Assembly: GCA_030374765.1 (NCBI GenBank)
Contig: JARGXX010000095.1
Location: forward strand, 2,542,001 to 2,606,000
From: Agarophyton chilense
Taxonomy: Eukaryota > Rhodophyta > Florideophyceae > Gracilariales > Gracilariaceae
DNA: 64,000 nucleotides
Reading direction: 5' to 3'
Position 1 is the stretch's first letter, and each line of letters opens with the position of its first letter. A model generated the notes under the pieces. That model was not told the origin of the DNA, ran no database searches, and saw nothing but the letters and a program-made list of their open reading frames with translations. The translations under genes and the position numbers were made by a program. This document shows positions 55,532 through 64,000 of the stretch, piece by piece.

Positions 55532-56266
55532 CTACTTCAGAACCGTAGCTGTTTTGCCGGCTTCAATAGCTTCCTTTTCCAGGTAGCCGAAGCCTACTGG
55601 TAAGAATTCGTATGCATGTGAATATGTATTGGCATAGCGGCGCCTGGCTCGTTGTGTGACTTTCAATTTTTCATCATCAGTGATATCGCGAACTTTTTGG
55701 GCGGGCGATCCCGCCCAAAGCTCCCCTTCTGGGATAGTGACGCCCTCCCCTACGCTTGTACCAGGCTCTAAAACGGAAAATTTACCTACAACAGCTCCCT
55801 CTGCAATCGTCGAGCAATGGCCAATGGTATTATAGCCTTCTATCCGACAGCCCTTCAATGAAACATTTGCACCGATCAAGCAAGAGTCTCCAACCAACAG
55901 CTCTGGCTCAATGGTGAGGCCCGTGGCGACGGCATCAGATGGTGTCATTGTGCCATCAACCGCACCTGCTGTGAGCACACAGTTTTCGCCAATGATAGTA
56001 AGAGCACCAATTTGTATGAGGGCCAGATCACCACGTACGACCGCGCCGTACATGATAGCGGTTTTGTCGTTCACAACCACCGATCCGATGACAGAGGCTG
56101 AGGGCGCGACAAAGGCGTTCGGTTGAACGTACGGCCTAATGGTATTAGCGTCCAACGCCATGATTGAACGATGATTCGGACCATTGCCGGGAGGGGCAGG
56201 CTCGGTAGTGAGGTGACGCAGATGCCTGAAAGCGCGTCGCAGGCCTGCTCTTTGCATTGAAAGCAT
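55532..56266 (-). CDS. gamma-carbonic-anhydrase-like protein (complex I CAL type)
   Basis: 244 residues from the ATG at 56266, which begins MLSMQRAGLRRAFRHLRHL, a good mitochondrial presequence; an earlier ATG at 56443 adds a Cys/Arg-rich leader that looks non-coding. Left-handed beta-helix hexapeptide repeats run from about 50 to 190 (AFVAPSASVIGSVVV, MYGAVVRGDLALIQIG, VGKFSVLEPGTSV). The C-terminus GELWAGSPAQKVRDITDDE matches gamma-CA and CAL proteins. The zinc-binding His positions of true gamma-CA are not His here (VLTAGAV, VGDSCLIGANV), so it should be inactive and structural. CAL proteins sit in the membrane-bound CA domain of plant and algal complex I. Single exon. Confidence 0.82.
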   Translation of the reverse strand: MLSMQRAGLRRAFRHLRHLTTEPAPPGNGPNHRSIMALDANTIRPYVQPNAFVAPSASVIGSVVVNDKTAIMYGAVVRGDLALIQIGALTIIGENCVLTAGAVDGTMTPSDAVATGLTIEPELLVGDSCLIGANVSLKGCRIEGYNTIGHCSTIAEGAVVGKFSVLEPGTSVGEGVTIPEGELWAGSPAQKVRDITDDEKLKVTQRARRRYANTYSHAYEFLPVGFGYLEKEAIEAGKTATVLK

Positions 56267-57318
56267 CGCTAGTCTCTCTTCGGGCGGCGGAGTAGGATAA
56301 AATGCGGGCGCAGGGTTGGGTGCGAAAGATGAGCGCGGGCGCCTTTGAGTGCAGGACGGGCGCCCGCAGCAATCGCATCGGTACGTATGGGGTATCGGTC
56401 TCGCAAAAACTTGAAGCTCTCTGCAATCGTGCCTCGAATGCACAGACCGGGATACCTAGGCTACTAAAAGCTTCTTGGGTCTCTTACGGTGTTCATGAAC
56501 TCCAGATGCGCTGTCACGCAGCACGTCACTTCCACGCAAAGAGACGTGACTATTCCTTGGCTGCTTTGCAGTGCAAACTTTGCACGTTGACGGATTCAGA
56601 AATTTGCTCGTAGGTATCTCTCTCGTTGGATGTAGCGTCCAAAGGTGTGCATCCTTCGCCCACCCGCGCCGCTATGACTCCATTAATTCGATGCCTCGCG
56701 CGTACTGGCTCCCATACAAGTTGTCAGCAAGTCGGCTTTCATTGGGAGATCGGCGATGAGCGAACACATTCGCACTGCCACCTTGAAAACACGCATTACG
56801 CTGTTGTCAAGTCCCACTTCAAATCACCGTGAACAACTGACACGTCGATGGAAAGTAGTCCTCGAAACTGGTACTTCCATCTTTCCTCGAAATGATTCGA
56901 GTGAGGGAGAAAATTTACTGCGCGGGACATCTTTTCTGCGCTTTTTCGGGGCAGCTGGCGCGTTTGATATCCACCGCAGAGGTGTTCTGGTCACTTCGTC
57001 AGAAACCCTGGCTCACGAAGCGAAGGAGGGTAGATTCTCTCAGGGTTTCCGCCTCCGCTCAAGCCCCTCAATTTTTCTGGGTGAAAGATCGGAACTTGGA
57101 ACTTTCCTGGTCTCGATTATCACATGGGTATAGAGTGCAATCGTTTCTCATTTGAACCGTGTTGATCTACAAAGCCCCCAAATCAGCTTCTTTATCAAAG
57201 CCCAATCCCCTTTGAAACTTCTTTTCTTAGACTGGGTTTAATCAGCAACTGAACTTCCTTTTCCCTTGTGTACGCGTACCGAACAAAGTTAAGACCGTGT
57301 TTCTCGTCATCTTCAGCA
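56267..57318. other. divergent intergenic region
   Basis: 1.05 kb between divergent gamma-CA-like and dipeptidase genes. Overlapping plus frames (56302-57155) lack domains and are likely chance. No RNA gene recognised. Confidence 0.4.
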
Positions 57319-59322
57319 ATGTTTGCATCAAGACACCTGTGGAATCACAAACAGAACAACTGTACATCAGCAGATTGGCGTCGCACTCTTCTGCTCATTC
57401 TTTTTGTGCATTCCGCAGTTTCATGTGCTGCGGCATGCACAGCCACTATATTTGGAAGGTTGTCCACCGCAGATGGGAGTACATATACCGGAGGCTCCGT
57501 GGATTGTGACAGCTGCGACTTCCGTCTTGCCAAAGTGCCCTCACAGGATCACCCCCCAAACGCAACGAGACCAGTTTTTCTCATGTATGACTCCTACCCG
57601 CATCTTGTCAGCCATGACCGATCCTCAACATGGCATCCTTCAAATCTGCAAGGCTCAGATTTGCAGATACGTAACTGGTGTACATCAAAACCCATCGGCT
57701 ACATCCCCCAAATCTCTCACACCTTTGCCATGTTTGAGGGCGGAGCTGGGTATGGTATACTAAATGAGCACGGAGTGTCCATGTCGGAAAGTACTTGTGC
57801 TGCAAGGTTCGTCTCGAAACCTCTCACACAAGGTGGTTACGCCTTGTTTGATATTTCTTCCTTGTCTCAAGTCGCTATGGAACGAGCAACGACGGCGAGA
57901 GAGGCCATTAAGATTATGGGCGAACTTTCTGAACAATATGGTTACTACGGCGGCTATTGGTATGATCAACGTCAAATGTTCTACGAAGCTGGAGAGTCTT
58001 TGATGGTCGCCGATAGACGAGAGACGTGGGTCTTTCATATTACCCCTGATGATACAGGCAAGAGTGCTATTTGGGCGGCACAGCGAGTCCCGGATACAGA
58101 CATGACTGTTGTGGCGAATTCTTTCATAATCCGAGCAATTGATCCCAAAAGCCATGACTTTATGTACTCTACAAACTTGTACGACACCGCTTTGCGCCAT
58201 GGTCTATGGATTCCGAGGACTAAGCTTGATTTCACAAAGACATTCAGCAAGCTACGATATCCATCTCATAGTTCTTACTCTAACTTGAGAGTGTGGAGAT
58301 TGTTTACCGTCGCGAATCCGGATCTTCTCAAAACTCTGAATCCTCAGTCGAATGACTGGCTAGATGGATATCCGTTTTCTGTGACACCGAAATCGAAATT
58401 ATCCAGAGATGACCTTTTCCGCATGTACAAAGATCATTTTGAGGGCACTCAATTTGATCTGACTGCTAGTGAAGCCGGAGGTCCATACGGGGACCCTGAC
58501 AGATACGACACTGGATCAAATGGTAACATGTCTTTTGAAAGAGCTGCTAGTGGCGAGTTTGGGCGAGCGGTTTCTTTGTTTCGAACCAGTTACACAACTC
58601 TTTCGCGTTCAAAAATGAGTCTTCCTCGACAAGTTGGATCTATGATGTACTATTCACAGCAACAACCAAGCTCCAGCGCCTTTGTACCAATTTATATATC
58701 AGTGGAGTCGATTCCGAACGAGCTGAGCCGAGGATCCCTCTTCAGGTATGACAACGAATCTATGTTTTGGGCTGTAGCTGTGGTCTCCAACTGGGTGCAT
58801 AAATTTTACAAACATGCCGTCGACGATTTAAGAACTCTACAACGTGAGGTTGAGAGCTATAATGTGGAAAAGATTGATGAGAAAGCAGTCACTCTCTTAG
58901 AAAAAGGTGAGACAAAGCAAGCAGTTTCCCTCATGGAGAACTTCAGTCACAGGGTGTCATGCGCCTCGAAAAAACAGTACTCAGAGTTCTTCTGGAAACT
59001 GGTGGCTCGATTTCATGATGGATACATCATGGATGACGAAAACGCATCAAAGATTAAGATGAAATCGGTCTTCTATCCAGAATGGTGGTTGGAGAATGTC
59101 GGGTACTTCTCAGCACGAGAAACAGGTGGCAACTTTGGCGCACGCCTGGAACTTGACGTTAAGAAAAACCAGTTTGATTTACTGGACGAGAGGCCGTTGC
59201 CTTGGTCAGCCTTGGCATTTTTCTGTGGTATATCTGTAGGTTCGTTTCTGTCCTTGTGCTTTGCCTTGCTTGGGTTTTCTGCGCTAAAGACTGCAAACAG
59301 AAGTGGCTACCAAACAATTTAG
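57319..59322 (+). CDS. membrane-anchored C69-family dipeptidase (PepD/U34 type)
   Basis: 667 residues from the ATG at 57319. A hydrophobic signal sequence (about 23-39, TLLLILFVHSAVSCAAA) ends just before Cys40, which in the C69 family becomes the N-terminal nucleophile after cleavage. Then come TATIFGRLSTADGSTYTGG, FAMFEGGAGYGILNEHGVSM and DRRETWVFHITPDDTG, all family signatures. The domain continues to about residue 510. An extra C-terminal region and a membrane segment (about 628-655) end in a short tail, so it is probably a type I protein facing the lumen or outside. Activity inferred: hydrolysis of dipeptides or acyl amides. Single exon. Confidence 0.85.
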   Translation: MFASRHLWNHKQNNCTSADWRRTLLLILFVHSAVSCAAACTATIFGRLSTADGSTYTGGSVDCDSCDFRLAKVPSQDHPPNATRPVFLMYDSYPHLVSHDRSSTWHPSNLQGSDLQIRNWCTSKPIGYIPQISHTFAMFEGGAGYGILNEHGVSMSESTCAARFVSKPLTQGGYALFDISSLSQVAMERATTAREAIKIMGELSEQYGYYGGYWYDQRQMFYEAGESLMVADRRETWVFHITPDDTGKSAIWAAQRVPDTDMTVVANSFIIRAIDPKSHDFMYSTNLYDTALRHGLWIPRTKLDFTKTFSKLRYPSHSSYSNLRVWRLFTVANPDLLKTLNPQSNDWLDGYPFSVTPKSKLSRDDLFRMYKDHFEGTQFDLTASEAGGPYGDPDRYDTGSNGNMSFERAASGEFGRAVSLFRTSYTTLSRSKMSLPRQVGSMMYYSQQQPSSSAFVPIYISVESIPNELSRGSLFRYDNESMFWAVAVVSNWVHKFYKHAVDDLRTLQREVESYNVEKIDEKAVTLLEKGETKQAVSLMENFSHRVSCASKKQYSEFFWKLVARFHDGYIMDDENASKIKMKSVFYPEWWLENVGYFSARETGGNFGARLELDVKKNQFDLLDERPLPWSALAFFCGISVGSFLSLCFALLGFSALKTANRSGYQTI

Positions 59323-60800
59323 GTAACTCATGGATGTTAAATGTCTATGAAACAGCTACTGCTTAACACCGACAACGGTGACCCTTGAAGTGTTTTAAAA
59401 GTAAATATGGTGTACGTGAAGAAATCAGTTCATATGTTTGAATGTTGCTCAGTAGTTTTCGTTTATATCGCTATGCACTCCCATTTTCTACAGGCAAGTA
59501 TGCATGCGCTTTCCCAACTGAAAGACTAACTGGGAAATCTCAACCGAGACGGAGAGTGCTGCGCTTACTCGGAAAGGAGGTGAATGATGAACTCGACAGC
59601 AGGTGGGTTGGGCGATTTGTCAATTATTCCCACTTTCACGTGAAGCCAAAGAAAATGTTCTCAGAAGTAATTGCCAAATCGACCCAAATCAGTCCTCCAG
59701 TGCGCGAAATCCAATTAAAGTCACCCCCCTTTTTGTTGATGCACTATTTCTTTCGTGTTTCCCCAACCTGATCTCTTCTTTCGCTTAACAAGGACAAAAG
59801 AAACACTTCAGATCCATTAATAAAACTTTCTACTTCTCTACACTGTCAATAACACTTTGTACAAAACACACCCCCGAAATATAAGTAAAGATTACTGTAT
59901 TCTTTTCTTCGAACAAACGCGCGCACATTTTGAAGAAAAAAGTATAATATTTGCACCTTCATTTCGTTGCTGTTTTCAAATTGTTAAAACCATTAAACAC
60001 TCTCGTACTGTGGTCCAAAACATCCTCAAAGATCCTAATAAACTACAAAAACCGCAATAAAGACTATGACAACAAAAAATGAGTTTGAAGACCGAAGGAG
60101 CTCTACTCTGCTCGCATTTAATCTGATCAAACTCACACAAAAACTTCGTAACGATCTTTGTCCTTCGGTTCATTTCAAACGCAAAAAACATATTCTTTTT
60201 AATGATTCATATTTTATCTAGGAAATGATGTATAATGAACCAAGAATGACTACAATGCATATAAACAGGTTTATATGAGCTTGAAAGTAGATAACTCTTT
60301 CCAAGAATAAAATGGAAAAAACAAATTTGTGTGTGAAAAACATTCAATTTAGATAAATATAATACATTTTCTCATTATTGGAACGATAAAAAGAAGAACG
60401 GTATGCATTTTTTTGTTCGAAAACATGTAAAGAATTCTGTTATGCTATACTTGGGTTTTTTTACTGTTAGTTCAGTAATCTAGTTGATTTTCTGGGTACA
60501 AGTGACTCTACAGAATATTAAGGTAATGAAGAAAGAATAGCTAACATTTGTGGCTGAATCGGCGGAAAGAAACTTTTATTTTCAGCAATAAATAGCCTCT
60601 TTGCAAATTTTTTTATACACAACAAAGTAGTTGGCCGTTCGTTATTCTAATATTATACCTTGACTAGCCAATTTATTTGAATTGAAGAATATCCGTTGAA
60701 AAGTCGAACAAATAGTCCAGCATACTACCCGCAAAGCTTTTAGGATCACGCCTATTGAACAAAAATCACCCGACGGTGAGATCAAACTTGGATGCGCTTC
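59323..60800. other. AT-rich intergenic region before the second retroelement
   Basis: 1.5 kb, mostly A+T-rich, especially 59,790-60,700, without supported genes. The longest frame (59442-59771) lacks family signs. It is the insertion-site side of the retroelement at 60.8 kb. Confidence 0.4.
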
Positions 60801-61119
60801 TGTGGGTGTATAGTCTGCCCGGCGTGGCCGTGCAGTATAGATAGAGTCCTGACGGTCGGTACAGTACCGAAGACTGAAAACAGACAGACAGGGTGGAGTT
60901 TACTCAAGCACAGTGGGTCGGCTAGAGAGGATCGGGTGATTTCGATACCTCGTCGACTCAAACGAGGGAGAGACCTAAGGGACTAAATAGGCCGCCCAAG
61001 CTCGGCGAGCTTCGAGCAGATTGGAGGCTCGAGGCTGTACAGTATCCAATGAGGTCGATGCATAATATCTAAACTATCTTCCCAATCGGGTCGGGCGCAT
61101 ATGCGCCGCAGGCGTTACA
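60801..61119 (-). repeat. putative 3' LTR
   Basis: It starts at 61119 with TG after a polypurine tract (61120-61131). The end at about 60801, at an ...ACACCCACA, is a guess that gives a 319-bp LTR beginning TG and ending CA. It contains a perfect 14-bp palindrome GGCGCATATGCGCC (61094-61107). The 5' LTR is needed to confirm it. Confidence 0.5.
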
Positions 61120-61129
61120 CTCCCCTCTT

Positions 61130-64000
61130 TCAAATAGCAAGGAGAGCGTTGGCCTTCTGGGCCAGATGGGCTGGGGTGGCCTTGCGCTTAAGTAGGCGCT
61201 CGACCATCATCGGGACGTCTTCGAACACACGTTCAAGCGGCTCGACAGTGTCCTCGGAGTTATCCAGTCCCTTCCAGCGGACGTGGACCTTGAGACCATC
61301 GGGACTGTCCTCGAGCCCCATTAGGCAGGCGACAGGCATGCCCGACTCGGACTGTAGGACATGAGACAGAATGGCTGCCTCGTCAATCGCGTCGTCGCGG
61401 TAGAACTTCAGACGCGTCGAGTGTACGTCATCCATTTGGCCATTCCGGAGGTCTTCAACTTGATAAACGTAGTCGCTCAGCGCCTTGATGACCCTGCGAA
61501 GACCGCGCCAGCGAAGGACGAGCTTGTCTCCAGCACCATATTCGGTGCGGGCCACGAGGACATAGTCACCCTCAGTGAAGTGAGGGTGCTTTCCACGCGA
61601 CGCCGCGGCTCTTGCTTGCTTGCGATGTTTGACCAAATTGGACTGTACGAGTGGATGAAGCTCGTCTCGGAACTCGATGAGCTTCTGTACGTTGAGGGTG
61701 CGTTCTGCTTGCGCCTCTGTCAACGTGACCGGTGTGGACAGTGATGTTCGCATGAAGGTCTGAACCGGTGGCGTCGGTTCTTTGCCCATGAAGGCCGTGA
61801 TTGGACACACATTCCCACGCTGCGGAGAGGGGGAATTGTTGAGGACCGATTGGACGATGGGGATGAGGTCAGGCCATTCGGTCGTGCGCATCTGAAGCTC
61901 TGAAAGGACCGACCTTAGGACGCGAAGCAACTCACGACCCAGACGCTCTACTGCCCCGTTGCTCCACGGACAGTAGGGAAGGGTGAAGTGGTGCGGCACC
62001 TTGAGACCCTTTGAGACCAAACGGACAGTCTCATTCTTGAAATGAGTGGGGCCATCGGACATGAGACCATTAGGGACGCCGAAGGCTGCACACCACTCGA
62101 TGATGGCAGTGGCGGCGTTATCGGCGGAGGTGTCAGGGAACGGGAAGAACCACTTGTAGTCCGAATGGTCGTCTCGCAACATGAGTGCGTACTTGTCGCC
62201 GTGCGCTGTGGCTCCGAGCTCGATGGAGTCGAACTGGAGCAGGTCGTTCGCTTTCGTGCCGTGGACGGCCGGGCCGAAAGGACGTGGGATTTTCTCCCCT
62301 CCGACTGTCGATAGACAGTGGATACAAGCACGGACGAAGGCGCGGACGTCCGCCTTGAGCGTAGACCAATGAAAGGACTTGAGGAGCGCCTGCTCCGTGG
62401 CGCTAACGCCGCGATGACCCGAAGGACCAGTATGGGCGATGATGCACAACCGGAGCTGGATGTCAGCGGCGTCATCCGGGACCCAGATGGAACCAGAAGG
62501 AAGAGTCCAAAGTTGGTCATTGAGGACGAGGTCCGCAGGGCGTGATGCATCGTGCGCCTGCTGAACCGCGGCGAGTGTAGTCCGTGTAGGCCAGTCGAAG
62601 TCCGTGCTGGACGACGAGGGAAGCTCCAGGATGCGCACGAGGCGGCGCACAGTGGCCGGAACCGTAGACCATCGGGTCAGAAGATCGGCCCAGACGTTGT
62701 CGTCGCCCTTGATGTGGTAGCATGTGTAGCGGTACATGCTCAGCCGCACGGCCCAACGTAGGACTTTGCGCATCGACGTCTGCGACATGTCGGGGACCAC
62801 CGACAGCGGGTCGAATAGGAAGATGAGGTTGTTATTGTCCGTGTAGAGGTCGAATCCTTCAGGCGTCGCGACGATCCAGTGCATACGGTCCAAAGAGGTC
62901 AGGACGGCGTACGCTTCCTTCTCGAGGACGGACCAACCCATCTGGGTTTTGTTGAAGCGTCCCGAGAGGAACGCCAACGGCGAATGCCGTTGGTACTTGT
63001 GGGGCTTGACGATGTCCGGGAAGGGGACTTGGGTCACAATCCCGGACCAGGCCGTATCGGACGCATCGGTGTAGACGCACAAGCGTTGGCCGACGTCGCG
63101 GTGCTCGAGCGTGACCTGACGCGCGAGAGCGTTCTTGCATGCCTCGAAGGCGTCCAATTCGGTCTTGTCCCATCCGAGGTTCACGAGTAGGACACGAGCA
63201 ACTGCGCTCTTCGTGCGCTTGGCCACATGGTCATACACGCGTTCCATGAAGTCGTGCAGCGGTGCCACGAGTTCGGAGAAGCTGGGGATGCCCTGCTTGA
63301 CCCACTGTAGGGCGCAGACGAACTGCTGCAGGTTGGTCCCGGTGGTCGGCGGCTGCATGGACAGCAGGCCGTCGAGGCGGTGCGGATCGTAGCGAAGACC
63401 AGAACTGGACACGAGACGGCCACACCAGCGTATCTTCTTGGCGAATAGGATGCATTTCGCCAGGTGGAGCTTGATATTGTGGTCCGCACAGACCACAAAG
63501 AATGACCGAATGAACTTCAGCAGGCCGGAAACGGTCGGTGCATGAATGAGGATATCGTCCAACCAGGACAACATGATGGCCTTGAGGTCAGCGGGTATGA
63601 TACCCGCGAAGGCGGATTGCAGATGAGTCACTGCATTGGTCGTCCCGTGGAGGACACGCGTCGGGGAGAAAATGCCGTCTGGTGTGATGAATGACTGGCA
63701 CTCCTGTGACTCTTCGGATAATGGCAGCTGCCAATAGCCGTGCGAGAGGTCGAAGGTCGCGAAATATCTCGACGTGACCAGTTTGGTCAGATCGTGCTCC
63801 AGATTCGGCATCGGGTACTGATGCCGGACGGTGAACTTGTTGACCGGACGCAGGTCCACTGTAAAGCGGAAGCGGGTGCCTGGCTTCGGCACAAGGAGCG
63901 GCGCGCAGGCCCATTTGGACGTCGGGTTCGCGTACGCGAGACCATGGTGGACGAGGTCCTTGACGAACTTGTCCATGAAGTCCCTTTGGTCTTGCGAATA
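61130..64000 (-). CDS. Ty3/Gypsy pol polyprotein, 5' partial
   Basis: The frame is open to the right edge and ends at 61130, giving 956 residues. Reverse transcriptase with SWLDDILIH in place of the usual YxDD; RNase H (CVYTDASDTAWSG); integrase zinc region (AHTGPSGHRG, then CIHCL); a DDE core visible as LLQFDSIEL, LMSDGPTHFKNE and NGAVERLGREL; and a C-terminal chromodomain (VHVRWKGLDNSEDTVEPLER). Similar proteins are well known from oomycetes and algae. Being intact, the element may be recent or active. The polymerase variant Trp-Leu-Asp-Asp is worth noting, but both catalytic Asp are kept. Confidence 0.9.
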   Translation of the reverse strand, partial: YSQDQRDFMDKFVKDLVHHGLAYANPTSKWACAPLLVPKPGTRFRFTVDLRPVNKFTVRHQYPMPNLEHDLTKLVTSRYFATFDLSHGYWQLPLSEESQECQSFITPDGIFSPTRVLHGTTNAVTHLQSAFAGIIPADLKAIMLSWLDDILIHAPTVSGLLKFIRSFFVVCADHNIKLHLAKCILFAKKIRWCGRLVSSSGLRYDPHRLDGLLSMQPPTTGTNLQQFVCALQWVKQGIPSFSELVAPLHDFMERVYDHVAKRTKSAVARVLLVNLGWDKTELDAFEACKNALARQVTLEHRDVGQRLCVYTDASDTAWSGIVTQVPFPDIVKPHKYQRHSPLAFLSGRFNKTQMGWSVLEKEAYAVLTSLDRMHWIVATPEGFDLYTDNNNLIFLFDPLSVVPDMSQTSMRKVLRWAVRLSMYRYTCYHIKGDDNVWADLLTRWSTVPATVRRLVRILELPSSSSTDFDWPTRTTLAAVQQAHDASRPADLVLNDQLWTLPSGSIWVPDDAADIQLRLCIIAHTGPSGHRGVSATEQALLKSFHWSTLKADVRAFVRACIHCLSTVGGEKIPRPFGPAVHGTKANDLLQFDSIELGATAHGDKYALMLRDDHSDYKWFFPFPDTSADNAATAIIEWCAAFGVPNGLMSDGPTHFKNETVRLVSKGLKVPHHFTLPYCPWSNGAVERLGRELLRVLRSVLSELQMRTTEWPDLIPIVQSVLNNSPSPQRGNVCPITAFMGKEPTPPVQTFMRTSLSTPVTLTEAQAERTLNVQKLIEFRDELHPLVQSNLVKHRKQARAAASRGKHPHFTEGDYVLVARTEYGAGDKLVLRWRGLRRVIKALSDYVYQVEDLRNGQMDDVHSTRLKFYRDDAIDEAAILSHVLQSESGMPVACLMGLEDSPDGLKVHVRWKGLDNSEDTVEPLERVFEDVPMMVERLLKRKATPAHLAQKANALLAI

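Larger units (their letters stand above)
60801..64000 (-). mobile_element. Ty3/Gypsy retrotransposon with open pol, 5' end outside
   Basis: The 3' half of a minus-strand element: pol (64000-61130), then a purine tract reading GAAAGAGGGGAG and directly after it TGTAACGCC, the classic start of a 3' LTR. The 5' LTR, gag and protease lie beyond the right edge. No stop or frameshift occurs in the visible 2.87 kb, in contrast to the copy at 34.5-39.2 kb. The LTR far end is approximate. Confidence 0.82.

Noticed and set aside
1-64000. CRISPR array, IS element or bacterial operon
   Set aside because: No regularly spaced repeats with unique spacers and no prokaryotic gene order; repeats present are tandem or dispersed.

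Overview
The window is nuclear DNA of a eukaryote, most likely a photosynthetic one. Genes lie on both strands without operons, and most are single-exon. I could place introns in four genes: 93, 104, 111 and 103 bp, all GT-AG. Possible polyadenylation signals (AATAAA) sit just after some stops. Host evidence: a plastid-type membrane protein with a Ser/Arg-rich leader (5.4-6.1 kb), a plant/fungal-type complex I 21-kDa subunit (52.1-52.5 kb), a gamma-carbonic-anhydrase-like complex I subunit (55.5-56.3 kb), a Na+/K+-type P-ATPase, and UMP synthase in OPRT-ODC order (stramenopiles are reported to carry the reverse order). Compact genes with few introns between retrotransposon-filled stretches resemble multicellular red algae such as Chondrus or Gracilaria. 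That placement is inference; no rRNA or plastid marker is present.

Layout. 1-1.3 kb: 5' part of a Ty3/Gypsy-like element on the minus strand with a broken gag-like frame. 1.3-5.4 kb: gene-poor, with decayed coding fragments. 5.4-31.4 kb: gene-rich. In order: plastid-type membrane protein, Na+/K+-type ATPase, WW-SAC3/THP3 protein, UMP synthase, a pseudokinase-ANTH-TKL kinase fusion, prolyl aminopeptidase, SLC35C2-like transporter, a GC-rich repeat island, an STPR-type DNA-binding protein, and a MoeA/gephyrin-E enzyme. 31.4-44.6 kb: repeat-rich, with a dead gag-deleted Ty3/Gypsy element (34.5-39.2 kb), a purine-rich repeat, a diverged 440-bp tandem duplication and an unrecognised 512-residue protein (42.0-43.5 kb). 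44.6-59.3 kb: second gene-rich block with a RING-CH membrane protein, DOP1, the complex I 21-kDa subunit, a small uncertain gene, Fcf2, a TMEM198-like protein, the gamma-CA-like protein and a membrane-anchored C69 dipeptidase. 60.8-64 kb: 3' part of a second Ty3/Gypsy element on the minus strand whose pol frame is open throughout and runs off the window.

Functional threads. DOP1, RING-CH, the ANTH-kinase fusion and the SLC35C2-like carrier all point to membrane traffic. Two complex I accessory subunits lie within 4 kb. THP3 and Fcf2 belong to nuclear RNA biogenesis. These look like housekeeping neighbours rather than a dedicated cluster. The most unusual items are the kinase fusion, the ATPase with a greatly enlarged M7-M8 loop and a Glu-to-Gln change in M5, the two-repeat STPR protein beside a repeat-built GC island, and the 512-residue orphan in the transposon zone.
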